The notes under the pieces were generated by a model. That model saw only the letters and a program-made list of their open reading frames with translations. It searched no databases and had not been told where the DNA came from. Positions 1 through 9,085 of a stretch of 64,000 nucleotides of DNA are shown here, piece by piece (positions within the stretch are counted from its first letter, which is position 1; each line of letters opens with the position of its first letter). This stretch comes from JAABVD01 sp965204545 (lineage in GTDB: Bacteria > Verrucomicrobiota > Verrucomicrobiia > Opitutales > UBA2995): contig CBDBFA010000003.1 in assembly GCA_965204545.1 (NCBI GenBank), positions 2,852,001-2,916,000 of the forward strand, in the 5' to 3' direction. The translations under genes and the position numbers were made by a program.

Positions 1-2
1 TA

Positions 3-611
3 CCCGTTTCTGAGATAAAGGGGTTGGTAAGTACTCCCCAAATTGGGAGAGAACATGATAGGGAACATACTTGGTTTGGTCCCTTGCTGGAGGCCGTGCG
101 TCGAAAAAGAGAGCTTAAGATTCTTTATAAGAAACCAGGTGCCGAGCGCGCCGAAAACCGGACGCTTTGGCCCTTGCACCTAGCCTTAATGGATCATCAG
201 TGGGTACTTGTGTTCTGGGATCCCAATATAGTTGAACCGCGCAAATTTTTGTTGAATCGAATTGAGGCAGTGGAAAAAACTCAAAATACGTTTTCCTCTC
301 CCATAGACTTTAATTTAGATGACTATCTAAAGAACAGTTTTGGCCTGTTCACTGGTGACAATGTGATCGAAGTGAAAATTCATTTCGATAAATTAGCAGC
401 TCCCTTTATACGCGAACGAAAATGGCACACGAGTCAGCAAATAAAGGAGTTACCTAAAGGTGAAATCAACGCCCACTTTAAAGTAAATCATCTTATGGAC
501 ATTCAACGGTGGGTTCTCTCCTGGGGCAGTCATGCTGAGGTGTTAAAACCCAAAAAACTCCGAACCCAAATTTTCAAAGAGATCGAAGTCCTCCACGAAA
601 AATATGAATAA
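3..611 (+). CDS. WYL-domain regulator, 5'-truncated by window edge
   Basis: The reading frame is open from the first bases of the window, so this is the C-terminal part of a longer protein. About 200 residues are visible; complete WYL regulators are usually about 300 with an N-terminal helix-turn-helix, which would lie outside. The visible part has the WYL-type pattern: a basic 'RELKILYKK' strand, 'LWPLHLALMDHQWVLVFWD', and 'FLLNRIEAVE', followed by a C-terminal WYL extension. A TTG at 24 could act as a start but would remove the DNA-binding part. WYL proteins often bind nucleotides or nucleic acid and regulate defence loci. Its position directly upstream of cas3, on the same strand, suggests it controls the cas operon (inference). 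Confidence 0.72.
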   Translation, partial: PVSEIKGLVSTPQIGREHDREHTWFGPLLEAVRRKRELKILYKKPGAERAENRTLWPLHLALMDHQWVLVFWDPNIVEPRKFLLNRIEAVEKTQNTFSSPIDFNLDDYLKNSFGLFTGDNVIEVKIHFDKLAAPFIRERKWHTSQQIKELPKGEINAHFKVNHLMDIQRWVLSWGSHAEVLKPKKLRTQIFKEIEVLHEKYE

Positions 612-860
612 ACTTATCATCAGGGACAGGTTTTGTCACCTCACATGTGATAGAATCGCCTAAATATGAAATTTCACGCCCATACGGCTTTTCTCCTCCC
701 CGAATTGAGCACTCCTCGCACCTTGTCGAAGCCATCCAATGGCTCAATAACGGATTTTTTTCCCTCTGAGTGCTTGGACCCTACGCCTATAGGGAATTAG
801 ACCTGCACGGATAAGTAATCCATTTGGTCATCAATATGAGAGGAAGCGGGATTTAAAGCT
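612..860 (+). other. Intergenic region upstream of cas3, probable cas promoter
   Basis: About 250 bp without a credible gene separates the WYL gene from cas3. It is the only sizeable gap before the tightly packed cas genes, so the main cas promoter is expected here. I could not identify convincing -35/-10 boxes or an operator by eye. A purine-rich stretch (gaggaagcggg, about 838-849) lies somewhat far upstream of the cas3 GTG. Confidence 0.4.
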
Positions 861-3476
861 GTGGAAATCGAACTCAATAAATTGTGGGCAAAGACAGATG
901 CTGAAGGGCAACCAGCGCTATCAGTAAGAGACCACTGTCTAAACGTTGGTGCTGTAGGAGAATTCATTCTTCAAATCCTTCCACCATTTCTGCGCAAACT
1001 TTTTCCCCGTCAATCTGCAATATTAATTGCCCTGCACGATATTGGAAAAATTTCGCCAGGCTTTCAGCTCAAGAGTTCAAAATGGAAATTAGAATGCCAA
1101 GAATTCCTAAAACTAGGAGCCTCAGATAGCTACGAACCTAAGCACGCCATTGTCAGTCAATTGATCTTGGCAAGAAGATTACCGAGGGTTTCGAATTGGT
1201 TAATTGCCGTTGGCGGACATCACGGGAATTACCCTACCCATCGTGCCCGTCCGAGAGGTGATGCGTGCAGAGCACACAATCACCCGGATTGGGCTGAAAA
1301 AGCCCGCGAAAAACTCATAGCAGAGCTGACACAATTTTTTGGTCCATTGCGCGATGAATCCGTTGATAAGGGACCCCATTTACACTTGTTAACCGGATTC
1401 ATAATTTTTTCCGACTGGATTGGATCGAACACCGAATGGTTTCCTCTGAATGAGAAGACGCCAGTCACTATTGAAACTGCAAGGAAGAGGGCTAGGGGAT
1501 CAGTTGTTAAAATTGGTTGGTCTCAGCGCTCGGTACAGCCCGGACTCAACTTTCCCAAATTATTCGCTAAAAATGGTGCGCCGAGGTTTGAACCCCGTCC
1601 ACTTCAGAAGACGCTACTCTCTGCTATCGACATGCCAGGACTTTATATCGTTGAAGCTCCTATGGGATGTGGAAAAACTGAAGCCGCCTTGGCTTCCGCC
1701 TACAGGCGTTGGGACGAAGGCGACGAGTCGGGACTTTATTTCGCATTGCCGACTCAACTAACCAGCAACCGAATTAATGAGCGGGTCTTGACATTTCTGT
1801 CCAATGTCGTCAGCGATCAAACTTCCATTGCTCTAGTCCATGGCGCGGCTTGGCTTAGCGATGGCCGAATAAGTTCGATTTATCCGACTTTTTCAGACCC
1901 CGAGGAAAGGAAGGAAGCCAATGAATCAAACCGCTGGTTTTCAGACAATCGAAAGGCGTTGTTGGCTCCCTTTGGTGTTGGCACAATCGATCAAGCTCTC
2001 ATGGCAACGATGGCGACTCGCTTTTCAGCGCTACGACTATTCGCCCTTAGCGGTAAGGTGATCGTTATTGATGAAGTCCATTCTTATGATCCCTACACCT
2101 CCGCTCTAGTCGATGAAGCCGTCAAATGGCTCTTACAATGTGGCTGCACCATAATTATTCTATCTGCTACCCTGACTGCATGTCGTCGGGCTGGGCTAGT
2201 CGCTGCGGCAGGAGCGAAAGAATGTAAGATTTCTTCGGCTTACCCGCTAGTAACGAAATTGGCGAAGGATTCTGGAACGGCCTGCATCCATCTGGTAAGC
2301 GAGCCAAAAACAGATGGAATCGAAGTTCAGATTGAAAACATCGCGGTTGATTCTAGGGAATGGATCATCCGCGCTGCGGAAGCTGCAGAGACCGGTGCTT
2401 GCGTCCTGATAGTGCGTAATACCGTTGCCCTTGCACAAGAGACCTATCGCCTGCTCAAAACGGAATGTAGCGAGCGTGTAGAGTCGTTTGGCCTTATCCA
2501 CAGCCGCTTCCCCCAATTCCGCCGCAATGAAAACGAAAAGGACTGGATGCAAAAGCTGGGAAAAGGCAACAAATTCCGGCCTAAGGGTGCCATACTCGTT
2601 GGAACCCAAGTCGTCGAACAATCAGTTGATATTGATGCCGATTTACTTATAACCGACTTGGCACCAACAGACCTAATTCTTCAACGGATCGGGCGGCTTC
2701 ACCGCCATCAGCGCCAGCGTCCTACCGGTTTCGACAAACCCGTTTGTTGTATCCTGCAACCTCAGGTAGATTGGGAGCAGGATGGAAAGGGCACAAAGCA
2801 AGCATTAGGCCCAAGTGCCTATGTCTACCCGCCATTCACACTCTTTCAGGCCCAACGTATTTGGAAGAAACGTTCCGCGATTCAACTTCCTGACTCACTC
2901 CGGAATCTGTTGGAAACATCGGAAGCCATTCCACCAAAATTGCCAAGCGGAGCCCAGGCATTACTAAACGAATTAAGGGAGAAAACCAGGAAGATGAGGC
3001 TTCAAGCGAAAGCACAGAACATTTTCTCACGAAATCCTACCCTTGATGACATTGAGGGTCTAAAAACTCGGTGGGGTTCGCAGCCAAGTGCATACATTGT
3101 ATTGCTATCGGAGTCTCCGGTTTACCAAGATGGGCGCATAAAAATTGAGTTCACCAGTGGGCAAAAGTGCAGTTTCACCCGCGGTCCATTCAATTTTGAA
3201 ATTGCACATGCTCTCAACCTGAACGCTATTCGTGTGCCTGCCTATGTTCTCCCGAAGCCCAATCAAAACAGTAACTATTTCGATTGGGTTGATCAACATC
3301 TATCGTCATCCGCTCTATTTCTTTGCAAGAAGGACTCCACAGAATGCCGTCCTCTGGATTCTAGCGAATCTGAGTCTTACCGAATTAGTTATCACCCGGA
3401 AATCGGTCTCAGTTACGAGCGTATTGACTCCTCACCATCCCAATTTTCCAAGTGGGAAGAGGACTTTTGGTTTTAA
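861..3476 (+). CDS. cas3: Cas3, type I-E HD nuclease-helicase
   Basis: This is the effector nuclease of the type I-E system. Cascade recruits it to the R-loop, where it unwinds and degrades target DNA. At 871 residues it has the normal length for a fused HD-helicase. An N-terminal HD domain shows H25, the H59-D60 pair in 'ALHDIGK', and 'GGHHG' near residue 120. The SF2 helicase follows, with Walker A 'APMGCGKTEA' near 266, a DEVH box at about 404-407, 'SATLT', and motif VI 'QRIGRLHRH'. A C-terminal domain ends the protein. The start is a GTG; no better start lies nearby. It is the first gene of the operon, 24 bp before cse1. All core motifs look intact, so interference should be possible. Confidence 0.96.
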   Translation: MEIELNKLWAKTDAEGQPALSVRDHCLNVGAVGEFILQILPPFLRKLFPRQSAILIALHDIGKISPGFQLKSSKWKLECQEFLKLGASDSYEPKHAIVSQLILARRLPRVSNWLIAVGGHHGNYPTHRARPRGDACRAHNHPDWAEKAREKLIAELTQFFGPLRDESVDKGPHLHLLTGFIIFSDWIGSNTEWFPLNEKTPVTIETARKRARGSVVKIGWSQRSVQPGLNFPKLFAKNGAPRFEPRPLQKTLLSAIDMPGLYIVEAPMGCGKTEAALASAYRRWDEGDESGLYFALPTQLTSNRINERVLTFLSNVVSDQTSIALVHGAAWLSDGRISSIYPTFSDPEERKEANESNRWFSDNRKALLAPFGVGTIDQALMATMATRFSALRLFALSGKVIVIDEVHSYDPYTSALVDEAVKWLLQCGCTIIILSATLTACRRAGLVAAAGAKECKISSAYPLVTKLAKDSGTACIHLVSEPKTDGIEVQIENIAVDSREWIIRAAEAAETGACVLIVRNTVALAQETYRLLKTECSERVESFGLIHSRFPQFRRNENEKDWMQKLGKGNKFRPKGAILVGTQVVEQSVDIDADLLITDLAPTDLILQRIGRLHRHQRQRPTGFDKPVCCILQPQVDWEQDGKGTKQALGPSAYVYPPFTLFQAQRIWKKRSAIQLPDSLRNLLETSEAIPPKLPSGAQALLNELREKTRKMRLQAKAQNIFSRNPTLDDIEGLKTRWGSQPSAYIVLLSESPVYQDGRIKIEFTSGQKCSFTRGPFNFEIAHALNLNAIRVPAYVLPKPNQNSNYFDWVDQHLSSSALFLCKKDSTECRPLDSSESESYRISYHPEIGLSYERIDSSPSQFSKWEEDFWF

Positions 3477-3500
3477 GAACACCAATGAGAAAATAACCTA

Positions 3501-4955
3501 ATGAATCAATTTAATCTCATCGACAATTCATGGATTCCTGTTCGCTACCTGGATGGCAAACAATGTCTGATTAGCCTCGAAACCGCCTTTGTGGACGCAA
3601 CTAGAATTGCAGATCTGAATTGCCAACCACACGAGCGAATTTCTCTAATGCGGTTATTGGTGTGTATTACACAAACGGTATTTGCGCCACCGGTTACGGA
3701 TGAGGACTGGGAAGGTTATGCCGAATCTATGGCAACCGATATTCCCGCCTATCTCAACCGCGATCAAGTCTTTCAGAATTTCAACCTACTTGGAAATGGG
3801 CCGAGATTTTTGCAGTTGCCACTTACAGAAACAAAACAAACCCCAAAACTCGACTTCCTGGAATTCAAGTTTGGCAGTAATCCCAGGTTTATTGACCATA
3901 CAGCAGGTGAAATCCGAAAGCATGAACCTCATCAGATCGCTTTAAATTTATTGTGTTTTCAAAACTTTTATGTCGGTGGTAGCACAGGATCACCTGCTAA
4001 TGGTGGTGTATCAGGGAATGGTCCGGCACTTAAGATGCTTCATACTTATCTAATCGGAGGATCACTAAAACACACAATTGTCCTTAATTGCTTAGACAGA
4101 CAACAAATCCGAGAATTAGGTGTTCCATTTTGGGAGACTGAGGCCAAATTAACTTCAAATTGTTCAAGTGGCTACCTAAACAGACTGGTGCCTCGCTCAT
4201 GTAAGATTTGGATTCGAAAAGGGCTCACGCACTTTCGTATCGAACAAGGTGTAAAGCATGAGGAATTCGAAGCTTATCGTGAGCCATCTGCCACAGTGAA
4301 AGTTGGTAATGATAAAAAGTTGCATCTTTTGCGTGCAGAATATGATAAAGGCATCTGGCGTGATTTGCATTTAATTACCTGCATGAAAAACTTCCAAGAG
4401 GAGAACGCTACAGGCCCAAAATCCTTACAGAGCCATCTAGATCAATTTGAAGAAGATTCAGACATTTCACTTTGGTCTGGAGAATTAATTAAAGGAATAA
4501 GGGCAAAAATTGAAGGCTCACAGGAGGCTTTTTTGACGATCCCATATAGGTTATTCTCAGAACATGGCCAAAGCACTTACTCCGCAGGAATTTCTTATTC
4601 CGATAAGATCTCAAGCATTTTAGGATTTGCAGTAGATTCATATGCAAAAACTCTCGAAGCTAAATCATCACGAGCAAAAAAATCTGCTCACCGAAAGGGG
4701 CTTATAAATGTTGCCAAACGATATTTCTGGAACGCTCTTGATCAGCAAGTCGATACACTTTTAGAAATCGTCAGGCATCCAGAAGCCCGCAAGGAGGACT
4801 TTGGAAAGGGTTACGACCCTTGGACGTTGACTGTGAATTGCGCAGCACGCATGGCCTTCAAAGACACCTGTCCACGGCGGAGCCCTCGTCAACTGAAAGC
4901 CTATGCTGCCGGACTACGCACGCTTTGCATCAAAAATAAACAACCTTTAAATTAG
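3501..4955 (+). CDS. cse1: Cse1/CasA, large subunit of type I-E Cascade
   Basis: Cse1 (Cas8e) recognises the PAM and recruits Cas3 in the type I-E Cascade complex. The protein has 484 residues, a usual length. The N-terminus 'FNLIDNSWIPV' is the family signature, followed by the conserved 'RLLVCITQTVFAPP' helix. The glycine-rich 'FYVGGSTGSPANGG' segment in the middle matches a loop region conserved in this family. A helical bundle forms the C-terminal part. It starts 24 bp after cas3 and ends 11 bp before cse2, so it is part of one transcript. Several lysine/AT-rich stretches (4300-4700) make it more AT-rich than the housekeeping genes in the right half of the window. Confidence 0.95.
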   Translation: MNQFNLIDNSWIPVRYLDGKQCLISLETAFVDATRIADLNCQPHERISLMRLLVCITQTVFAPPVTDEDWEGYAESMATDIPAYLNRDQVFQNFNLLGNGPRFLQLPLTETKQTPKLDFLEFKFGSNPRFIDHTAGEIRKHEPHQIALNLLCFQNFYVGGSTGSPANGGVSGNGPALKMLHTYLIGGSLKHTIVLNCLDRQQIRELGVPFWETEAKLTSNCSSGYLNRLVPRSCKIWIRKGLTHFRIEQGVKHEEFEAYREPSATVKVGNDKKLHLLRAEYDKGIWRDLHLITCMKNFQEENATGPKSLQSHLDQFEEDSDISLWSGELIKGIRAKIEGSQEAFLTIPYRLFSEHGQSTYSAGISYSDKISSILGFAVDSYAKTLEAKSSRAKKSAHRKGLINVAKRYFWNALDQQVDTLLEIVRHPEARKEDFGKGYDPWTLTVNCAARMAFKDTCPRRSPRQLKAYAAGLRTLCIKNKQPLN

Positions 4956-4966
4956 CGGAAGAAACC

Positions 4967-5524
4967 ATGACCATACATAATAAATTACGAGAAAATGAGC
5001 CATTCGTTGAGGCCTTACTCAAGCACTGTCATGGGGACCATAACCGCGGCAACCGAGCCGAACTTCGACGCTATTGGAGCCCCGCAACAAGACATTACGC
5101 ATGGCCCCATCTCGGTAAATTGAAAGCAATCAGCTCCCGACAAAATGAAAGTATTACTCCAGACGGTGTTCTTGCCGCCCTCTTTGCGGAAAACCCAAAT
5201 CACGAACCCGGTGGAATGCGACTTGGTCAATCAGCTCTGAAACTAGCTGGCGGAAACCAAGAAAGTGACAGTTTTGGTGCATTCGAACGGCATTTCCAGC
5301 GTCTGTTATCCTGCGAAGACGGCAACCTCGAAGAGCTTGGTTATCAAATGTACCGCTTATGTAAACGCTTGGGGAGAGATAGCATTGCTCTGGATTTCAA
5401 TTCTTTACTTTGGGACCTGCGTAATTGGCGGAATATGTCTGAAATAGTTAAAACGGGCTGGGCACGCGATTTTTATCAAGCGCCCTCTGATCGAGAACTT
5501 CCGAATCCAACGCCTACAAAATGA
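4967..5524 (+). CDS. cse2: Cse2/CasB, small subunit of type I-E Cascade
   Basis: Cse2 (Cas11e) is the small helical subunit, usually present twice along the belly of type I-E Cascade, where it stabilises the displaced strand. The ORF encodes 185 residues, in the family range. Conserved features include 'NRAELRRYWSP' near the N-terminus, the 'LRLGQSALKLAGG'-like central helix, and 'FNSLLWDLRNW' towards the C-terminus. Its stop overlaps the start of the next gene (ATGA at 5521-5524), indicating translational coupling with cas6e. Confidence 0.93.
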   Translation: MTIHNKLRENEPFVEALLKHCHGDHNRGNRAELRRYWSPATRHYAWPHLGKLKAISSRQNESITPDGVLAALFAENPNHEPGGMRLGQSALKLAGGNQESDSFGAFERHFQRLLSCEDGNLEELGYQMYRLCKRLGRDSIALDFNSLLWDLRNWRNMSEIVKTGWARDFYQAPSDRELPNPTPTK

Positions 5525-6150
5525 ATGAAGTATTGTATTTAACAAAAATCGAAATCGATTTTGAGATGGCACATCTTTTTGGTCTCCGTGACAGCTATGC
5601 ATGGCATCAGAAGATTTGGAAAGCGTTTCCAGATCGTCATGGTGCAACACGAAACTTTCTAACTCGCTTGGACGAAATCGACGGAGGATTCAGGTTACTC
5701 CTCTTATCGTTGACCCAGCCTACCCGTCCAGACTGGTGCCCCGAGGCTGCATGGAATGGAAAAGAGATACCTGATTCATTCTATGAGCATAGAAATTACC
5801 GATTTTCCCTATTAGCAAACACAACAAAAAAAGTGCGTTCCAACGCAAAGGGAGAGTTGCTCAAGAACAGTCGCCGAGTACCGCTTACCAAACGGAAAGA
5901 CTTACTCGAGTGGTTATCCCGGAAAGCAAGTCAATCCGGCTTCGTTATCGAACCTAAGAACATTCGATCTGTTCCCCGACCACGCGTAACGTTTGTCAAA
6001 GATGGTACTGCTGGTCAGCACTGTGCAACCGAATTTATCGGCAATCTTCAAGTCAGAGATAATCAGCTGTTTCGGCAAGCTGTCCTTAAGGGGATTGGAC
6101 CGGCCCGTGCCTTTGGTTTTGGCCTGCTCTGCCTCACTCCACTTTCCTGA
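5521..6150 (+). CDS. cas6e: Cas6e/CasE, crRNA-processing endoribonuclease
   Basis: This is the metal-independent endoribonuclease that cuts the repeat hairpin of pre-crRNA and stays bound as the Cascade head. The protein has 209 residues. Candidate active-site residues are Y26 and H29 in 'DSYAWHQKIW', at the positions expected for the family's Tyr/His pair. The C-terminal glycine-rich loop 'GIGPARAFGFGLL' is the typical RAMP signature. The start overlaps the cse2 stop by 4 bp. The location is unusual: in the common type I-E order cas6e follows cas5, but here it precedes cas7. A 42-bp gap follows. The repeats downstream carry a short perfect hairpin suited to Cas6e cleavage. Confidence 0.92.
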   Translation: MNEVLYLTKIEIDFEMAHLFGLRDSYAWHQKIWKAFPDRHGATRNFLTRLDEIDGGFRLLLLSLTQPTRPDWCPEAAWNGKEIPDSFYEHRNYRFSLLANTTKKVRSNAKGELLKNSRRVPLTKRKDLLEWLSRKASQSGFVIEPKNIRSVPRPRVTFVKDGTAGQHCATEFIGNLQVRDNQLFRQAVLKGIGPARAFGFGLLCLTPLS

Positions 6151-6192
6151 TTCCAATAAGCAACGTTAACCAATTAAACTCCATTATAAATT

Positions 6193-7221
6193 ATGAAAAT
6201 TATTGAACTCCATATCCTCCAATCCTATCCCGTGTCTTGCCTGAACCGCGATGACGTGGGCTCTCCCAAGAGCGCTGTCTTCGGCGGCCACCGACGCGCG
6301 CGAATATCCAGTCAGTGTCTGAAGCGCGCAGTTCGTCTCTACGCAAAAAGTATTGCGCCAAACTTTGAAGGCGTTCGTAGCCGCTTTCTTCATGATCGGT
6401 TCAAGGCCGCCCTAATTGAAGCCGGTTTAGATGAGGACGCGTCGGAAGAAAATGCGGAAGGGCTTTGCAACGAATTCAGCAAACTAGATTCCAAGCACCC
6501 CGGCCAGGTAAAGACCGCGGTTTATCTTTCGCCGAAGGAGATTGAGGAAATTGCCACCGCAATTTCGGCCAATGAAAAACCAAAGAAGGCAATCAAAAAA
6601 GTGAACCGCCTAGATGCAGCTGACATCGCTTTGTTCGGGCGCATGGTCGCTAACGATGCTAGCCTTAACGTTGAAGGTGCGGCTATGTTCTCCCACGCAC
6701 TTTCGACACATAAGAGTTCTAACGAAGTTGATTATTTTGCTGCGGTGGATGATGCCAAGCCTGAATCGGAAGACGCGGGTGCAGCGATGACAGGAACTTT
6801 GGAATACAGCTCGGCAACTTACTATCGTTATGTGGCATTAAACCTTGGCCTACTCTTTGATGATAAGCATCTCGGTCTACTGAACTTCGACGAACGCAAA
6901 GCTGTAGTGGATGCTTTTATTCGCGCCACGCTCATGTCAGTGCCAGGTGCCCGAAAGAATTCGATGAATGCCCATACATTGCCCTTCGAGGTGTTCGCAA
7001 CCTACAAGAAGCAAGGTCAGCCCATTCAACTCGTCAATGCTTTTGAAAAACCCGTAAAAGCAATTCCTGGAAAAGGATTCGCGGAGAGTTCACTTGAAGC
7101 CCTGCAAGAGGAACTAACAAAACTGAAAGATATTTGGGGAATCGAACACACCGAAGAACTCTGGCTTTCTGAAGAAGGCCTACGACTGTTCATCGGAAAA
7201 TTAACGAGTTATGTCCAATAG
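6193..7221 (+). CDS. cas7: Cas7e/Cse4/CasC, Cascade backbone subunit
   Basis: Cas7e forms the six-copy helical backbone that holds the crRNA spacer in type I-E Cascade. The 342-residue protein begins with the characteristic 'LHILQSYPVSCLNRDD' and 'GGHRRARISSQCLKRA', and contains 'ALSTHKSSNEVDYFAAVDD', which belongs to the family's thumb region. 'SVPGARKNSMNAHTLP' is the conserved C-terminal RNA-facing loop. The start follows a 42-bp AT-rich gap after cas6e. The end overlaps cas5 by 11 bp. All expected signatures are present, so it is likely functional. Confidence 0.95.
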   Translation: MKIIELHILQSYPVSCLNRDDVGSPKSAVFGGHRRARISSQCLKRAVRLYAKSIAPNFEGVRSRFLHDRFKAALIEAGLDEDASEENAEGLCNEFSKLDSKHPGQVKTAVYLSPKEIEEIATAISANEKPKKAIKKVNRLDAADIALFGRMVANDASLNVEGAAMFSHALSTHKSSNEVDYFAAVDDAKPESEDAGAAMTGTLEYSSATYYRYVALNLGLLFDDKHLGLLNFDERKAVVDAFIRATLMSVPGARKNSMNAHTLPFEVFATYKKQGQPIQLVNAFEKPVKAIPGKGFAESSLEALQEELTKLKDIWGIEHTEELWLSEEGLRLFIGKLTSYVQ

Positions 7222-7894
7222 TGCACTTGCAATATATTTTGATGCTCCAATGCAATCATGGGGCGCATCCTCTCGGTATGAACATCGTGAAACCGAGGCC
7301 TTTCCAACAAAGAGCGGTGTTCTTGGGATGCTTGCTGCGGCGATGGGGATAGATAAAGACTCTGAAGAAGAGGCGAATGCTATTGCGGAGCTAAGCTCGA
7401 TCACATTCTCGGCCTTGAGAATAAATGGAAATGGAAACCGCCTCGTTCAAAGATTAACGGATTACCATACCGTCGGTGGTGGCTACGACAAAAAGGACCC
7501 CAATCAAAAATTACATATCCCGCGAAAAGCATCCGGTGGGTTTATCTCTAATGCTGTCATTACACGCCGCACCTATCTGACAGATGCGAAGTTTGTAGCA
7601 ATTCTCCAAGGCGAAACTGAATTACTCCTCCGTTGCTCGACGGCTTTGAAAGACCCCAAATGGGGAATCTGGTTTGGTCGGAAAGCTTGCCTACCTGCAG
7701 CTCCCCTCACACCGTGCATAGCGGACACAAAAGCAGCAGCCATCGAAAAACTGGGGAAAATTATAGATTTCGACACCGAAGCACTTGGGCCAGGACAAAC
7801 TGAAGAGTCAGGGGATGGGGCCTATCACCAGAATGACCAGCCAATTTCCTTCGCCAATCAAGTCTACCGTTCACGCCCCGTCAAGCGAAGCTAA
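7211..7894 (+). CDS. cas5: Cas5e/CasD, 5'-handle-binding Cascade subunit
   Basis: Cas5e binds the 8-nt 5' handle of the crRNA and caps the foot of Cascade. The ORF encodes 227 residues. It shows the family start 'LAIYFDAPMQSWG', then 'PTKSGVLGMLAAAMGI', and further on 'QRLTDYHTVGGGYD' and 'FGRKACLPAAPL'. It begins inside the 3' end of cas7 (11-bp overlap) and ends 5 bp before the cas1 start at 7900, so expression is tightly linked to both. Confidence 0.94.
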   Translation: MSNSALAIYFDAPMQSWGASSRYEHRETEAFPTKSGVLGMLAAAMGIDKDSEEEANAIAELSSITFSALRINGNGNRLVQRLTDYHTVGGGYDKKDPNQKLHIPRKASGGFISNAVITRRTYLTDAKFVAILQGETELLLRCSTALKDPKWGIWFGRKACLPAAPLTPCIADTKAAAIEKLGKIIDFDTEALGPGQTEESGDGAYHQNDQPISFANQVYRSRPVKRS

Positions 7895-7899
7895 ACCTC

Positions 7900-8790
7900 A
7901 TGCCACTATTTCAGCGACCCCCACTAGATACTCTGACACCCGCCAATGACCGATGGACACCTCTCTATCTGGAACATGGAAGAATGGAAGTGGATGACTC
8001 CTCTATCAAGTGAATCAGCAGTGATGGCAAGACATGCAAGATACCGGTGGCTACGGTATCCGCCTTGATTCTAGGTCCAGGAACCACGATAACTCATGCT
8101 GCGGTAAAAACAGCCGCACAGTGCAATTGCCCACTGCTTTGGCTGGGACAAGATGGCCTGCGTTTCTACTCATTCGGTATCACGCCAAATCACAACAATT
8201 CGATGGCCCGGATGCATGCTGAAGCTTGGGCAGCACCTCGAAAGCGTAATGAGGTAGCCCGCCGAATGTTCCGATACCGTTTTAAAGATGTACCATCGAG
8301 TGGTGTATCCATAAAGCGGTTACGAGGCATGGAAGGCAAACGCGTTAAGCGCATCTATGAAAAACTTGGGAAAGAGTTTGGCGTTACCTGGAAAGGACGG
8401 AATTACTCTCCGTCAAATTGGAGCATGGCGGACACCATAAATCGCGCACTATCTGCAGCCACTGCGTCTCACTACGCCCTTACCGCTGCCGTTTGTTGTT
8501 CGATGGGATTTATCCCGCAACTCGGATTCATTCATAAATCCGGGACCCTCCCTTTTATCTACGATGTTGCCGACCTGTATAAACAAGATACTTCCTGGCC
8601 CGCTGCATTCGAAGCAATCTCCATTGATCCTGATGATGATGGAACTTTGGTGCGAAAAATATTCAAGCGAAACGTCGAAAATAGCCGAATGCTCAAACGG
8701 TTGCCAACTGAACTCAAAGCCCTGTTTGAGGATCTAAAAACTTCAAAGGATCCAAAAGCTCACCCTTTACAACCAAGGATTGACCTATGA
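7900..8790 (+). pseudogene. cas1: cas1 (type I-E integrase) interrupted by in-frame TGA
   Basis: Translation from the ATG at 7900 gives a normal Cas1e N-terminus (MPLFQRPPLDTLTPANDRW, then 'LYLEHGRMEVDDSSIK'). It then meets TGA at 8011-8013, codon 38, and continues without frameshift ('ISSDGKTCKIPVATVSALILGPGTT') to the normal end. Related Cas1e proteins usually have Trp after 'VK', so a single TGG-to-TGA change explains the stop. Without it the protein would have 296 residues. The metal-binding residues are intact downstream: the Glu in 'GMEGKRVKRIYE', the His in 'GFIHKSG', and the Asp residues in 'YDVADLYK'. A GTG at 8047 could restart translation but would lose the N-terminal beta domain. 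Either the mutation disables adaptation, or the stop is read through or is a sequencing error. Confidence 0.88.
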
Positions 8791-9080
8791 CTGTGATAGT
8801 AGCTAACGATGTTCCCGCGTTTGTTCGTGGACATCTAAAACGCTGGTTTATCGAACCTCGGGCGAATGTTTTCATCGGCACACTCAACATGCGAACCCAC
8901 GAAAAGGTAATGCAATTTATTGTTAAGCACTCCCCTCCTGAATTTGGATTCCTTAGCATAACCTCATGGCCAAATTGCCAAGGCTATAAAATTGAGCGTT
9001 TCGGCCCTCTTGGGGCAAGCGGTCGCAAAGAAATAGAACTTTCAGGAATACTCCTTATAGACGACTCAGCCCATAGATAG
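8787..9080 (+). CDS. cas2: Cas2e, adaptation factor
   Basis: Cas2e forms the dimer at the centre of the Cas1-Cas2 spacer integrase. The 97-residue protein opens with the family pattern 'MTVIVANDVPAFVRGHL' and 'RWFIEPRANVFIGTLN', and contains 'GFLSITSWPNCQGYKIERFG', all typical of the type I-E (CasB-like ferredoxin) branch. The start overlaps the cas1 stop by 4 bp (ATGA), so translation is coupled to cas1. That matters because cas1 carries a premature stop far upstream, and polarity could reduce Cas2 as well. The next gene follows after 5 bp. Confidence 0.94.
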   Translation: MTVIVANDVPAFVRGHLKRWFIEPRANVFIGTLNMRTHEKVMQFIVKHSPPEFGFLSITSWPNCQGYKIERFGPLGASGRKEIELSGILLIDDSAHR

Positions 9081-9085
9081 GCATA

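Noticed and set aside
8047..8790. Shorter Cas1 starting at GTG 8047 as the real gene
   Set aside because: The upstream frame continues with a perfect Cas1e N-terminus after the single TGA, so the short frame is the remainder of an interrupted gene, though it may still be translated.
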